A program made the position numbers and the translations under genes. From JAKANT01 sp035502095 (GTDB taxonomy: Bacteria; Pseudomonadota; Gammaproteobacteria; Burkholderiales; Burkholderiaceae_F): 64,000 bases of DNA. Shown one piece after another: positions 1-8,318 of the stretch (the stretch's first letter is position 1; the number at the start of each line of letters is the position of its first letter). The stretch lies in NCBI GenBank assembly GCA_035502095.1, contig DATJUX010000011.1, positions 124,001-188,000 on the forward strand. The letters run 5' to 3'. The notes under the pieces were generated by a model, which saw only the letters and a program-made list of their open reading frames with translations, ran no database searches and was not told the DNA's origin.

Positions 1-2
1 TG

Positions 3-255
3 CGCGCGCGCCGTGTCGCGAGCGCGGGCTTGCAGCCGCGCGCAATCGAGCGGCTGGCGCGCTGGTGCGCCAGCCGCCTCGCGCGCCCGCTCTACCACCA
101 TCTCGGCGCCTTCGATCTGGCGCGCTCGGGCCTCGCGGCCGAACTCCTGAACGGGAGGCGGCCGAGCTGATCGGCGGTACCTACGCGAGATCTTCGCCGC
201 GTACGCGGCCGAGGTGTCCGGTTTGCGGCCGCGGATCCGTCTTGCGCCCTCGTGA
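3..255 (+). pseudogene. 3' end of an unrecognised gene, reading frame broken
   Basis: The window opens inside a gene. From base 3 a frame reads as plausible protein for 55 codons (ending with the segment LYHHLGAFDLARSGLAAELL) and stops at 168-170. A different frame then carries plausible coding sequence (RRYLREIFAAYAAEVSGL) to a TGA at 253-255, which overlaps the GTG start of the next gene as GTGA. The simplest reading is one gene whose end is split by one or two small indels between about 145 and 175, translationally coupled to the Hsp70-like gene. I do not recognise the family. It could be a true pseudogene or sequencing error; the next gene also shows an apparent indel. Confidence 0.35.
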
Positions 256-1463
256 CCTTCTGCGCGATCGATTTCGGCACCTCGAATTCGGCGCTCGCCT
301 ATCCGCGCGCCGGCCGTCTGGCCCTCGCCGAACTCGAGCCGGGGTTTTCGACCATGCCTACCGCCGTCTTCTACGCGGCGGGAGAGGCGCGGTGCCACTA
401 TGGTCGCGCCGCCGTCGCGGCCTACGTGGACGGCGTCGAGGGCCGGCTCATGCGGTCGCTCAAGAGCATTCTCGGCTCGGACCTGATGGAGGAATCGACC
501 GAGATCGCCTCCGGACGCAACGTGCGCTACCTCGACGTCGTCACCGGTTACCTGCAGCACATGCGCGAGGTCGCGCAGCGCGAGTCGGGGTCGCCGCTGC
601 GTCGCGCCGTCTTCGGTCGGCCGGTCTACTTCGTCGACGACGATCGCGTGCGCGACGCGCGCGCCCAGGAAACACTGGCCCGGGCCGCTCGCGCAGCGGG
701 TTTCGAGACCATCGAGTTTGAGTTCGAGCCGATCGCGGCGGCGCGCGACTTCGAATCGCGTGCACGGCAGGAGACACTCGTGCTGGTCGCCGACATCGGC
801 GGCGGCACCTCCGACTTCTCGCTGGTGCGCGTCGGACCGCGCCGACGCCATGCCGCGGACCGGCGCGGTGACATTCTCGCCAATCATGGCGTGCACGTCG
901 CCGGGACCGACTTCGACCGCGCGGTGAATCTGGCCGCGATCCTGCCGCTCGCCGGACATCGTTCGCGCACGCCGCAGGGGCGCGAGGTGCCATCGAGCAT
1001 CTATTTCGACCTGGCCACCTGGCATCTGATCAACACCACCTATGCTCCGGGGCGCGTCGTCGAAATGCGCCGCATGCGGCCCACCTATGCCGACGCGACA
1101 ATGCACGCGCGGCTGCTGTCGATCCTCGGCCGCCGCCTCGGACATCAGCTCGCCGCGCGCGCCGAGCAGGCCAAGATCGACGTCGCCGAACGTGGCTCGG
1201 CTCGGATCGACCTTTGCGCCGTCGAGGCGCGCCTGACGGCGACACTCGATGCAGCCCGCCAGCATGCAGCGCTGGAGGCGAATTTCGAGCGCATCGTCGC
1301 CGCGGCGCGCGAGACGGTGCGCCGGGCACAGCTGACCGACGGGAGGGTGCAGGCGCTCTATTTCACCGGCGGTTCGACGGGGCTGCAGACACTGACGGCG
1401 CGCATCGCCAGGCAGTTTCCCGGTGCCGGGGCCGTCTACGGAAACCGGTCACGAGTGTGGTAA
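252..1463 (+). CDS. Hsp70-like (YegD-type) chaperone, apparent frameshift at the C-terminus
   Basis: An actin-fold ATPase of the Hsp70 superfamily resembling E. coli YegD, without the C-terminal substrate-binding domain of DnaK. The start is GTG at 252, overlapping the preceding stop. Residues 6-15 carry the phosphate-1 motif (IDFGTSNSAL) and residues 179-187 the phosphate-2 motif (ADIGGGTSD); FTGGSTGL near residue 372 fits the adenosine motif. This frame ends in NRSRVW at 1463. From 1448 the +1 frame instead gives TSVVSGLALAAQRRFA to a stop at 1499-1501, which looks like the family's normal ending. One missing base near 1449 would restore it. The cellular role of YegD-type proteins is poorly defined. 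Confidence 0.75.
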   Translation: MTFCAIDFGTSNSALAYPRAGRLALAELEPGFSTMPTAVFYAAGEARCHYGRAAVAAYVDGVEGRLMRSLKSILGSDLMEESTEIASGRNVRYLDVVTGYLQHMREVAQRESGSPLRRAVFGRPVYFVDDDRVRDARAQETLARAARAAGFETIEFEFEPIAAARDFESRARQETLVLVADIGGGTSDFSLVRVGPRRRHAADRRGDILANHGVHVAGTDFDRAVNLAAILPLAGHRSRTPQGREVPSSIYFDLATWHLINTTYAPGRVVEMRRMRPTYADATMHARLLSILGRRLGHQLAARAEQAKIDVAERGSARIDLCAVEARLTATLDAARQHAALEANFERIVAAARETVRRAQLTDGRVQALYFTGGSTGLQTLTARIARQFPGAGAVYGNRSRVW

Positions 1464-1517
1464 GCGGCCTTGCGCTGGCCGCGCAGCGGCGCTTCGCGTA
1501 AGCGCCGGAAGCGACAG

Positions 1518-1880
1518 CTAGATGCGATATTCGGCGAGCGCGCGCCGCAGGCGGCGATCCGCCCACCAGAGGCCCGCGAGCTTGCCCGAGACGCCAAGCG
1601 CGAACAGCGTGCTGGCGCCTGCCATGATCGACCCGACGCCATGGCCCTGGGGTCGCGGCGACACCACTTCGTAGCCGGCGAGCGCCGCCAGGCCGACGAG
1701 CAGGAACAGGCCCGCCATCGCCCAGCCGCGCGTATTGAGGCTCCGATTCAAATGGTGCTGGAGTCTGCGCACATCGCGCGAGTAGCCCGGCACGTTCAGC
1801 TCGACACGAAACACGCCGCGCCGCGCCCGTCGCGATGTCAGCGCGAGCAGTTCGGCCTGTGTCTGGATGCGTGTCGTCAT
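1518..1880 (-). CDS. Small membrane protein of unknown function
   Basis: A 120-residue protein that I do not recognise. The first half is basic and hydrophilic (residues 1-50), followed by two hydrophobic segments at about 54-71 and 83-101 separated by a short polar loop, and a basic tail. It is likely an inner-membrane protein with both ends in the cytoplasm. It lies tail-to-tail with the Hsp70-like gene and head-to-head with rhlE, so it is probably monocistronic. No motif suggests an activity. Confidence 0.6.
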   Translation of the reverse strand: MTTRIQTQAELLALTSRRARRGVFRVELNVPGYSRDVRRLQHHLNRSLNTRGWAMAGLFLLVGLAALAGYEVVSPRPQGHGVGSIMAGASTLFALGVSGKLAGLWWADRRLRRALAEYRI

Positions 1881-2110
1881 GGGAGAGTCCCGTGTTTAGC
1901 GGGACGAATCCCGCGCTTTGCCAGTCAATCCCCAGCGGCGCAAACGATAGAGGCTGCCGCATACCGTGACCACGGCATAGGCGGGCGAATAGCACGTGAA
2001 TTTGCGGCTTGTCCGGCAACGCCGTGCGTCGTGTCACGCGTCGCTGGACCAAGTGGCAAATTGGCAGCCGGGCACCCGCCTTATCGCCAGGGCCCGCAGT
2101 CCGGGCACGG

Positions 2111-2287
2111 TATAGTCGAGGCCCTGAACCAGGTGCTGTTGTTCCGGTTGGCGCCTGTTCCCTCGGTTCTCCGCCCGTCGCGCCAGTGTTTCCCCGCGCT
2201 GGGCTGTTCCCCGAAGTTCCTGTTTCTGCATTCGTTCCTGGACCGGTTCTGCGCTCCCGCGCACAGGACATGCTCTGGGAGATTTGT
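2111..2287 (+). promoter_or_regulatory. Candidate -10 element and pyrimidine-rich 5' leader of rhlE
   Basis: TATAGT at 2111-2116 is a plausible -10 element, though no convincing -35 is visible. The transcript would then have a leader of about 165 bases rich in C and T, with GTTCC at 2141, 2157, 2206, 2216 and 2234 and GTTCT at 2166 and 2246. Long untranslated leaders are known for several RNA-helicase and cold-shock genes. A regulatory role here is inference. The rest of the 1881-2287 gap shows no gene. Confidence 0.3.
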
Positions 2288-3844
2288 TTGAGTTCCACAT
2301 TCGAAAGCCTCGGGCTTGCGGCGCCGCTCGTGCGCGCCGTCGCCGAGGAGGGCTACACCGAAGCGACACCGATCCAGGCGCAGGCCATTCCGGTAATCCT
2401 CGCCGCCCGCGACGTGCTCGGCGCCGCGCAGACCGGCACGGGCAAGACGGCCGCCTTCACCCTTCCGCTGTTGCAACGCCTGGCGGCGCAACCGCGGGAA
2501 CGGCGGCAGCCAAAGTCGGTGCGCGCGCTGATCCTGACCCCCACGCGCGAGTTAGCGGCGCAGGTCGAAGAGAGCGTGCGCACGTACGGCCGGCACATGA
2601 AGATCACGTCGACCCTCGTGTACGGAGGTGTCGGCATCAATCCGCAGATCGACGCGCTCAGGGGCGGCGTCGACATCCTCGTCGCGACGCCCGGCCGGCT
2701 GCTCGATCACGTCGGCCAGCGCACCGTCGATCTGGGCCGGGTCGAGACACTCGTGCTCGACGAGGCCGATCGCATGCTCGACATGGGCTTCATTCACGAC
2801 ATCCGTCGCGTGCTGGCCCTGCTGCCGCGCCAGCGGCAGAACCTGCTCTTTTCGGCGACGTTCTCCGACGAGATCCGCGCTCTGGCGCGCGGCTTGCTGC
2901 GCGATCCCGCCACGGTCGAGGTCGCGCGGCGCAACGAGGCCTCGGCGCTGGTCACGCACGTGGTGCACCCGGTCGCGCGCGAACGCAAGCGCGAGTTGCT
3001 GCGCGACCTGATCGTTGCGGGCGACTGGCAACAGGTGCTCGTGTTCGTGCGCATGAAGCACATGGCCAACCGGCTTGCCGAGCAGCTCGTGAAGGACGGC
3101 CTCAGCGCGGCCGCGATTCACGGCAACAAGAGCCAGGGCGCGCGCACGCGGGCGCTCGCCGGGTTCAAGGAGGGGTCGGTGCGCGTGCTCGTCGCCACCG
3201 ACATCGCGGCGCGCGGGCTCGACATCGAACAGCTTCCGCACGTGGTCAATTTCGAGCTGCCGAACGTGCCCGAGGACTACGTGCACCGCATCGGCCGGAC
3301 CGGCCGCGCGGGCAGTCCGGGTCACGCGGTTTCGCTGGTCTCGCCCGACGAGAATGCTTTCCTGTTCGACATCGAACGCCTGATGAAGCGCACCCTGCCG
3401 CGCGAACTCGTGCCGGGTTTCGAAGCCGGCAAACCGGGCACGATCGTCGAGGACGCTGCGCCGCGCCGCCCGGCGCAGCGTCGCCCGGCCCACGACGCGC
3501 GTGCGCAGCGCGCTCGTTCATCGCCGGCCACGCCGCATCGCGAGTCAAAACGCCGCGACGCGGGTCGTGCCCGGGTCGCGGCACCCGCGCCCGCACGTCC
3601 GACACCGAAGCAACCGCCGCAGGAAGCAACGCGACCCGCGCAACGCGGCGCCAACGCAGCGACCTCGGCTCCGGCCAAAGGGCACCGTGCATCGGCACCG
3701 CATCCCGAGCCCGAGCGCAAGGAAAACCAGCGTGCATCAAACGGCGACAAGCGCGCAGGCGATCGGCATCGCGCGCCCGCCGTCGACAACTCGGTGCGCA
3801 GCAATCTTCCCCCGGGTTGGCCCCGCTCGTCGCGCAATCGTTGA
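2288..3844 (+). CDS. rhlE: DEAD-box ATP-dependent RNA helicase RhlE
   Basis: Unwinds short RNA duplexes; RhlE proteins act in ribosome maturation and RNA decay. About 518 residues. The helicase core shows the Q-motif region (TPIQAQAIP), Walker A (AQTGTGKT), PTRELA, TPGRLL, the DEAD box, SAT and the motif VI region (HRIGRTGRAG). After about residue 380 comes a long basic, Arg/Ala/Pro-rich disordered tail, as in betaproteobacterial RhlE. I prefer the TTG at 2288, which gives the usual start SSTFESLGL and has GGGAG six bases upstream. An in-frame ATG at 2270 is the alternative. The open frame extends upstream to 2009 but that part does not look coding. Confidence 0.93.
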   Translation: MSSTFESLGLAAPLVRAVAEEGYTEATPIQAQAIPVILAARDVLGAAQTGTGKTAAFTLPLLQRLAAQPRERRQPKSVRALILTPTRELAAQVEESVRTYGRHMKITSTLVYGGVGINPQIDALRGGVDILVATPGRLLDHVGQRTVDLGRVETLVLDEADRMLDMGFIHDIRRVLALLPRQRQNLLFSATFSDEIRALARGLLRDPATVEVARRNEASALVTHVVHPVARERKRELLRDLIVAGDWQQVLVFVRMKHMANRLAEQLVKDGLSAAAIHGNKSQGARTRALAGFKEGSVRVLVATDIAARGLDIEQLPHVVNFELPNVPEDYVHRIGRTGRAGSPGHAVSLVSPDENAFLFDIERLMKRTLPRELVPGFEAGKPGTIVEDAAPRRPAQRRPAHDARAQRARSSPATPHRESKRRDAGRARVAAPAPARPTPKQPPQEATRPAQRGANAATSAPAKGHRASAPHPEPERKENQRASNGDKRAGDRHRAPAVDNSVRSNLPPGWPRSSRNR

Positions 3845-3929
3845 TCGACCATAGGTCCGACGTCGCCGGGCCGCGCGGCGCCGCAAGCGCGGCTAGACTT
3901 GCACGCATCATCGTTTGCCGGAGCGTCTG

Positions 3930-5759
3930 ATGGACACGCTCGAGGCTTCCCGCGCTGAAGTCAGGGCGCGGCTCGCTGCGCTGCGCGCCGCGATGCGCGC
4001 GCAAAAGTTCGATGCGTGGATCGTGCCGTCGGCCGACCCGCACCTGTCCGAGTACCTGCCGCAACGCTGGCAGGGCCGCCAGTGGCTGTCGGGCTTCACG
4101 GGATCGGTCGGCCTGCTGATCGTCAGCCCGGTCTTCGCCGGCCTGTGGGTCGACAGCCGCTACTGGACGCAGGCGGAGGTGCAACTCGCCGGCACCGGCA
4201 TCAACCTGATGAAGATCGGCGCCGCGGCCAGTCCGGCGTACATCGACTGGCTGGTCGAGAACGTCCAGCCCGGCGGTACGGTGGGCGCCGACGGTGCGGT
4301 GCTGGGCCTTGCGCAGGCACGGGCGATCGAAGAGGCGCTGGCACCGCGCGGCGTCAGGCTGCGCACCGATGTCGATCTGCTCGCCGAGGTGTGGAAGGAC
4401 CGCCCCGACCTGCCGACCATTCCCGTCTACGAACACGAGGCGGCTTTCGCTCCGGTGAGCCGGCGCGAGAAGCTCGCGATGCTGCGCGAGGAGATGCAGA
4501 AGGCGGGGGTCGACTGGCACCTGATTTCGACGCTCGACGACATCGCATGGCTCACCAACCTGCGCGGCGCCGACGTGCCCTACAACCCCGTCTATGTGGC
4601 GCACGCCCTGATCGGCAGGCACGAGGCGAAGCTCTTCGTCGCCGAGGCGAAGGTGCCCGCGGAGCTGCGTGCCCGCCTGCTGGCCGAGGGATTCGCGGTC
4701 GCGCCCTACGCGCTCGCGGCAGCGGCGCTTGCCCAGCTTCCCGCCGGCGGTGCGCTGCTGCTCGATCCGCGGCGCGTGACGCTGGCCTTGCGCCAGGCGG
4801 TGCCGGCGACGGTGCGTGTGGTCGAAGCGATCAATCCGACCACGCTCGCCAAGTCGCGCAAGACCGCGGCCGAGGCGGACCACATCCGGCGCGCGATGGA
4901 ACAGGACGGCGCCGCACTCGCGGAATTCTTCACCTGGCTCGAGAGCGCGCTCGCGCGCCATGAACGGATCACCGAACTCACGATCGACGAGCGCATCACG
5001 GCGGCCCGCGCGCGGCGCCCGGGTTTCGTGTGCCCGAGCTTCTCCACCATCGCGGGCTTCAATGCGAACGGCGCGCTGCCGCACTACCGGGCACTGCCGG
5101 AATCGCACGCAGTCATCGCCGATGCCGGCAAGACCGGCAACGGCTTGCTGTTGATCGACTCGGGCGGCCAGTACGAAAACGGCACCACCGACATCACGCG
5201 CGTGGTCCCGATCGGCGCCACCACCCTCGAGCAGCGGCGCGACTTCACGCTCGTCCTCAAGGGCATGCTCCAGCTCTCGATGTTGCAGTTCCCGCGCGGC
5301 ACGAAGTCGCCGCTGATCGATGCGATCGCGCGCGCGCCGATCTGGGCGGCCGGCATCGATTTCGGGCACGGCACGGGCCACGGCGTCGGCTACTTCCTCA
5401 ATGTGCACGAGGGGCCGCACGGCATCACGCCGCACCTCGCGCCCGACCCGGCGACGGCGATGGAGCCGGGCATGATCACGTCGAACGAGCCGGGCATCTA
5501 TCGGCCCGGACGGTGGGGCGTGCGGATCGAGAACCTGCTGCTCAACGTGCCGGCGACGACGACCGAATTCGGCGAGTTCCTGCGCTTCGAGACGTTGACG
5601 TTGTGTCCGATCGAGACCCGTTGCATCGAACGTGCGCTGCTCACCGCGGATGAGGTGGCCTGGCTCAACGCCTACCATGCGACGGTCGCCGAACGCGTCG
5701 GCCCGCTGCTGAGCGGCGACGCCTGGCACTGGCTGCAATCGCGCACGCGCGCGCTCTGA
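3930..5759 (+). CDS. Aminopeptidase P, M24B family (Xaa-Pro aminopeptidase, long form)
   Basis: A cytoplasmic metallopeptidase of 609 residues that removes an N-terminal residue preceding proline. It has the three-domain layout of long aminopeptidase P: two creatinase-like N-terminal domains and a C-terminal pita-bread catalytic domain. The metal ligands are visible: two Asp in LIDSGGQYENGTTDITR, His in FGHGTGHGVGYF, and Glu in NEPGIY and RIEN. The start ATG at 3930 has GGAG seven bases upstream. TAGACT at 3894-3899 is a possible -10. The DsbA-family gene begins nine bases after the stop, suggesting co-transcription. Confidence 0.92.
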   Translation: MDTLEASRAEVRARLAALRAAMRAQKFDAWIVPSADPHLSEYLPQRWQGRQWLSGFTGSVGLLIVSPVFAGLWVDSRYWTQAEVQLAGTGINLMKIGAAASPAYIDWLVENVQPGGTVGADGAVLGLAQARAIEEALAPRGVRLRTDVDLLAEVWKDRPDLPTIPVYEHEAAFAPVSRREKLAMLREEMQKAGVDWHLISTLDDIAWLTNLRGADVPYNPVYVAHALIGRHEAKLFVAEAKVPAELRARLLAEGFAVAPYALAAAALAQLPAGGALLLDPRRVTLALRQAVPATVRVVEAINPTTLAKSRKTAAEADHIRRAMEQDGAALAEFFTWLESALARHERITELTIDERITAARARRPGFVCPSFSTIAGFNANGALPHYRALPESHAVIADAGKTGNGLLLIDSGGQYENGTTDITRVVPIGATTLEQRRDFTLVLKGMLQLSMLQFPRGTKSPLIDAIARAPIWAAGIDFGHGTGHGVGYFLNVHEGPHGITPHLAPDPATAMEPGMITSNEPGIYRPGRWGVRIENLLLNVPATTTEFGEFLRFETLTLCPIETRCIERALLTADEVAWLNAYHATVAERVGPLLSGDAWHWLQSRTRAL

Positions 5760-5768
5760 GTCCGGGTC

Positions 5769-6410
5769 ATGGCCGACCGCCTGCTCGTCTACATCGCCGA
5801 CCCGATGTGTTCCTGGTGCTACGGCTTCGGACCGGAGCTGGATGCGTTGTGCGCGCACTTCCCGGACGTTCCGCTGCACCTCGTCACGGGCGGGCTGCGC
5901 GCGTACAACACCCGGGTGCTAGACCGGGCGCTGGCGCAGACGCTCGGCCATCACTGGGACGAGGTCCACCGCCAGAGCGGCCAGCCGTTTTCGCGTGCCC
6001 TGCTCGAGCGCGAAGACTTCGTCTATGACACCGAGCCCGCGTGCCGCGCCCTGGTCGCGGTGCGCGAAAACGCCGCGCCGCTCGCGCTGCCGATGATGTT
6101 TGCCGTGCAGCGCGCGTTTTATGCGCAAGGCCGTGACGTCACCCGGGCCGAAGTACTGGCCGACGTCTACGCAGCCGTCTGCGCCGACGCCATGGACTCG
6201 GAGTTCGATCCGACCGCGTTTTCCGCCGCCTTCGCGAGCGAGGCCACCCGGGAGGCCACGCGCAACGACTTCGGGCTGGTGCAGGAATGGGGCATTCGCG
6301 GCTTCCCGACCCTGCTGGCGGTGCAGGACGAGCGCCCGCACATCGTTGCGCCGGGGTACATGAAGGCGCCGGCCCTGATCGAACGGACCGCGGCGATCTT
6401 CCGCGCCTAG
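5769..6410 (+). CDS. DsbA-family thioredoxin-fold oxidoreductase (FrnE-like)
   Basis: A 213-residue protein with a thioredoxin fold interrupted by a helical domain. The redox-active pair is CSWC at residues 14-17 (DPMCSWCYGFGPE), and the cis-Pro loop is GIRGFPTLL near residue 176. There is no signal peptide, so it probably works in the cytoplasm, unlike periplasmic DsbA. FrnE-type proteins are linked to thiol homeostasis and oxidative-stress resistance. It sits nine bases downstream of the aminopeptidase gene and probably shares its transcript. The substrate is unknown. Confidence 0.82.
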   Translation: MADRLLVYIADPMCSWCYGFGPELDALCAHFPDVPLHLVTGGLRAYNTRVLDRALAQTLGHHWDEVHRQSGQPFSRALLEREDFVYDTEPACRALVAVRENAAPLALPMMFAVQRAFYAQGRDVTRAEVLADVYAAVCADAMDSEFDPTAFSAAFASEATREATRNDFGLVQEWGIRGFPTLLAVQDERPHIVAPGYMKAPALIERTAAIFRA

Positions 6411-6427
6411 CGCCGCCGAACCGAAGC

Positions 6428-7522
6428 TCACTTGCGCAGATCGACGACGCGCACCGGCACGCGTCGTTCCTTGCCGTTGCGCACGACCGTGAGCTCCGCG
6501 ATGTTGTCGATGCCGACGCGATCGAGTTCCGCGACGAACGTGGAAAGCGTTTCGATGCGCCGCCCGTTCACGCCGACGATGACATCGCCGAGGTCGCCAG
6601 TGCGTTCGTTCAGCGGCTGCAAGCCGGCCTTCGCCGCCGGCGAACCCCGGCTCACCGAGTTGATCACGACCCCCGATAGCCCGGCCCGCTCGACCAGTTG
6701 CGGCGGCACGGGCGCGATGCCGATGCCGGGCAACGGTGCGCGGCCGCGCGCGATCAGCGACGGCACGATGCGATTGACGAGATCGACCGGAATCGCGAAG
6801 CCCACGCCCGCCGAGCTGCCGCTGTCGGAACGGATCGCGGTGTTGACGCCGATCAGGCGGCCGGCGCTGTCGAGCAACGGTCCGCCCGAGTTGCCCGGAT
6901 TGATGGCGGCGTCGATCTGGATCACGCCGAACACCTCGCGATAGTCCGTGGTCGGCAGCTCGCGGTCGAGCGCGCTCACGATGCCGTGCGTGAGCGTGCG
7001 GCGCAATCCGAACGGATTGCCGATCGCGAGCACCGATTGCCCGATCTTCAGGTCGCGCGACGTGCCGATCGGAATCGGCCGCAGGTCCTTGGGCACGCGC
7101 TTGAGACGGATCACGGCAAGGTCGTACTCCGGTGCGGTTCCCACCGGCACGGCCTCGATCGGATCACCCGCATCGAGCTGCACCTGCAGGCGTTGCGCCC
7201 CCTCGATCGCCACCACGTGATTGTTGGTGACGATGTGCCCGGCGGCGTCCCACACGAAACCGCTGCCGGCGCCCTGCGCGAGCTCGGCGCCGAAAAGACC
7301 GCGCGAGCGCACGAACTGGGTCGTGATGTAGGCAACGGACGGCGCGGTGTTCTCGAACACGGCGACGAGCCGCCGCTCGTCGTCGGTCAAGGGGCCGCGC
7401 GGCGTGACGGCGCGCGGCTCGGCGTTCTGCCCGGCACGCGCGGCGCTCATCGCAGTGGCGCTTGCGGCCAGCACCAATGCCAGAAGCAGCGCCAGCGCGC
7501 CGCGCGGGTTGCCTGCTTTCAC
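6428..7522 (-). CDS. Trypsin-like periplasmic serine protease, Do/HtrA type, one PDZ domain
   Basis: A 364-residue envelope protease related to DegQ/DegS. An N-terminal hydrophobic stretch (ALALLLALVLAASATAMSA) serves as signal peptide or anchor. The catalytic triad is visible: His in NNHVVAIEG, Asp in YDLAVIRL, Ser in NPGNSGGPLL. A single PDZ domain follows (GLSGVVINSVSRGSPAAKAGL to the end). One PDZ and about 360 residues resemble DegS-like or MucD-like short forms more than DegP. I chose the GTG at 7522 because AGGAG lies five bases upstream; the longer open frame to 7675 has no such signal. Divergent from the small acetyltransferase-like gene. Confidence 0.9.
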   Translation of the reverse strand: MKAGNPRGALALLLALVLAASATAMSAARAGQNAEPRAVTPRGPLTDDERRLVAVFENTAPSVAYITTQFVRSRGLFGAELAQGAGSGFVWDAAGHIVTNNHVVAIEGAQRLQVQLDAGDPIEAVPVGTAPEYDLAVIRLKRVPKDLRPIPIGTSRDLKIGQSVLAIGNPFGLRRTLTHGIVSALDRELPTTDYREVFGVIQIDAAINPGNSGGPLLDSAGRLIGVNTAIRSDSGSSAGVGFAIPVDLVNRIVPSLIARGRAPLPGIGIAPVPPQLVERAGLSGVVINSVSRGSPAAKAGLQPLNERTGDLGDVIVGVNGRRIETLSTFVAELDRVGIDNIAELTVVRNGKERRVPVRVVDLRK

Positions 7523-7613
7523 GCGATCTCCTCGTCTCCACAGTCCCGGTGCCAGCTTGCGTCGCAAGGGGCGCCCGCCCGACAATCTACGCGATCGAAA
7601 CTCGCACCCGAGA

Positions 7614-7916
7614 ATGAGCAGGATCAAGCAGCCGGCCGTCCACAACGAAACCGCCCAGCGGTTCGAGGTAACCATAGACGGCGCGCTTTCGCGCGCCGAC
7701 TATCGCCTGCAGGACGGCGTGATGCACATGGTGCACACCGAAGTTCCGGTCCGGCAGGAGGGACGCGGTATCGCCGCCATGCTGGTGCGCGCGGCGCTGG
7801 AGTATGCACGCGCACAGGGCTACCGCGTGCGCCCGGCCTGTTCCTACGTGCGCAACTTCATGGCCCGCAACTGCGAATTCGACGACCTCCGCGCCGACGC
7901 CCCGCGCGGCCGGTGA
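7614..7916 (+). CDS. Small GNAT-like N-acetyltransferase (YidJ/YjdJ type)
   Basis: A 100-residue minimal acetyltransferase fold. The acetyl-CoA pyrophosphate loop is visible as RQEGRGIAAMLVRAALEYAR (residues 48-67), followed by GYRVRPACSYVRNFM, which matches the usual segment before the last strand. The substrate is unknown; these short GNATs are widespread and mostly uncharacterised. The start ATG at 7614 lies 92 bases from the divergent protease start. The open frame extends upstream to 7347, but that part is antisense to the protease and non-coding. The last ten residues are a weakly conserved tail. Confidence 0.8.
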   Translation: MSRIKQPAVHNETAQRFEVTIDGALSRADYRLQDGVMHMVHTEVPVRQEGRGIAAMLVRAALEYARAQGYRVRPACSYVRNFMARNCEFDDLRADAPRGR

Positions 7917-7928
7917 CCGCGCCGCCCG

Positions 7929-8318
7929 TCAGCTCGAAGGCATCGAATAGGCGATGATGGAGAGCACCGCGCCCTGCGGATCCTGGATCACGGCCATGCG
8001 CCCCACCGTGGGAATGTCGAATCCGGGCTTGAGCACCTTGCCGCCGAGCTGTTTCACACGGGCGCAGCTCGCCTCGACGTCGTCCACCGTCACGTAGCAG
8101 CCCCAGTTCGGCGGCATGCCCTGCGCCTCCGGGGGAATCTTCATCATGCCGGCGATCGACGCGTCGCCGACCTGCAGCGTCGTGTATTGGCCGCTCGACA
8201 TTTCCATCGCTTTCGATCCCCATCCGAACAGCTTGGTGTAGAACTCGCGCGCCGCGTCCGGATCGGTCGTCATGAGCTCACACCAGCTGAACGCACCGTG
8301 CGTCCTGAAAACATCCAT
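7929..8318 (-). CDS. VOC-family (glyoxalase/bleomycin-resistance fold) protein
   Basis: A 129-residue protein with two beta-alpha-beta-beta-beta modules of the vicinal oxygen chelate superfamily. FSWCELMTTDPDAAREFYTK and NWGCYVTVDDVEASCARV open the two modules, and the typical ending FDIPTVGRMAVIQDPQGAVL is present. This subtype (often paired modules annotated as a lyase) is usually of unknown substrate. The start ATG at 8318 has GGAGG six bases upstream; the longer frame to 8672 is not supported. It is a single gene, tail-to-tail with the acetyltransferase-like gene. Confidence 0.85.
   Translation of the reverse strand: MDVFRTHGAFSWCELMTTDPDAAREFYTKLFGWGSKAMEMSSGQYTTLQVGDASIAGMMKIPPEAQGMPPNWGCYVTVDDVEASCARVKQLGGKVLKPGFDIPTVGRMAVIQDPQGAVLSIIAYSMPSS

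Noticed and set aside
3246..5879. Minus-strand open frame of 877 codons opposite rhlE and the M24 peptidase
   Set aside because: It is antisense to two well-supported genes, is Arg/Asp/Glu/His-rich, and has no recognisable motif; long antisense frames are expected at this GC content.
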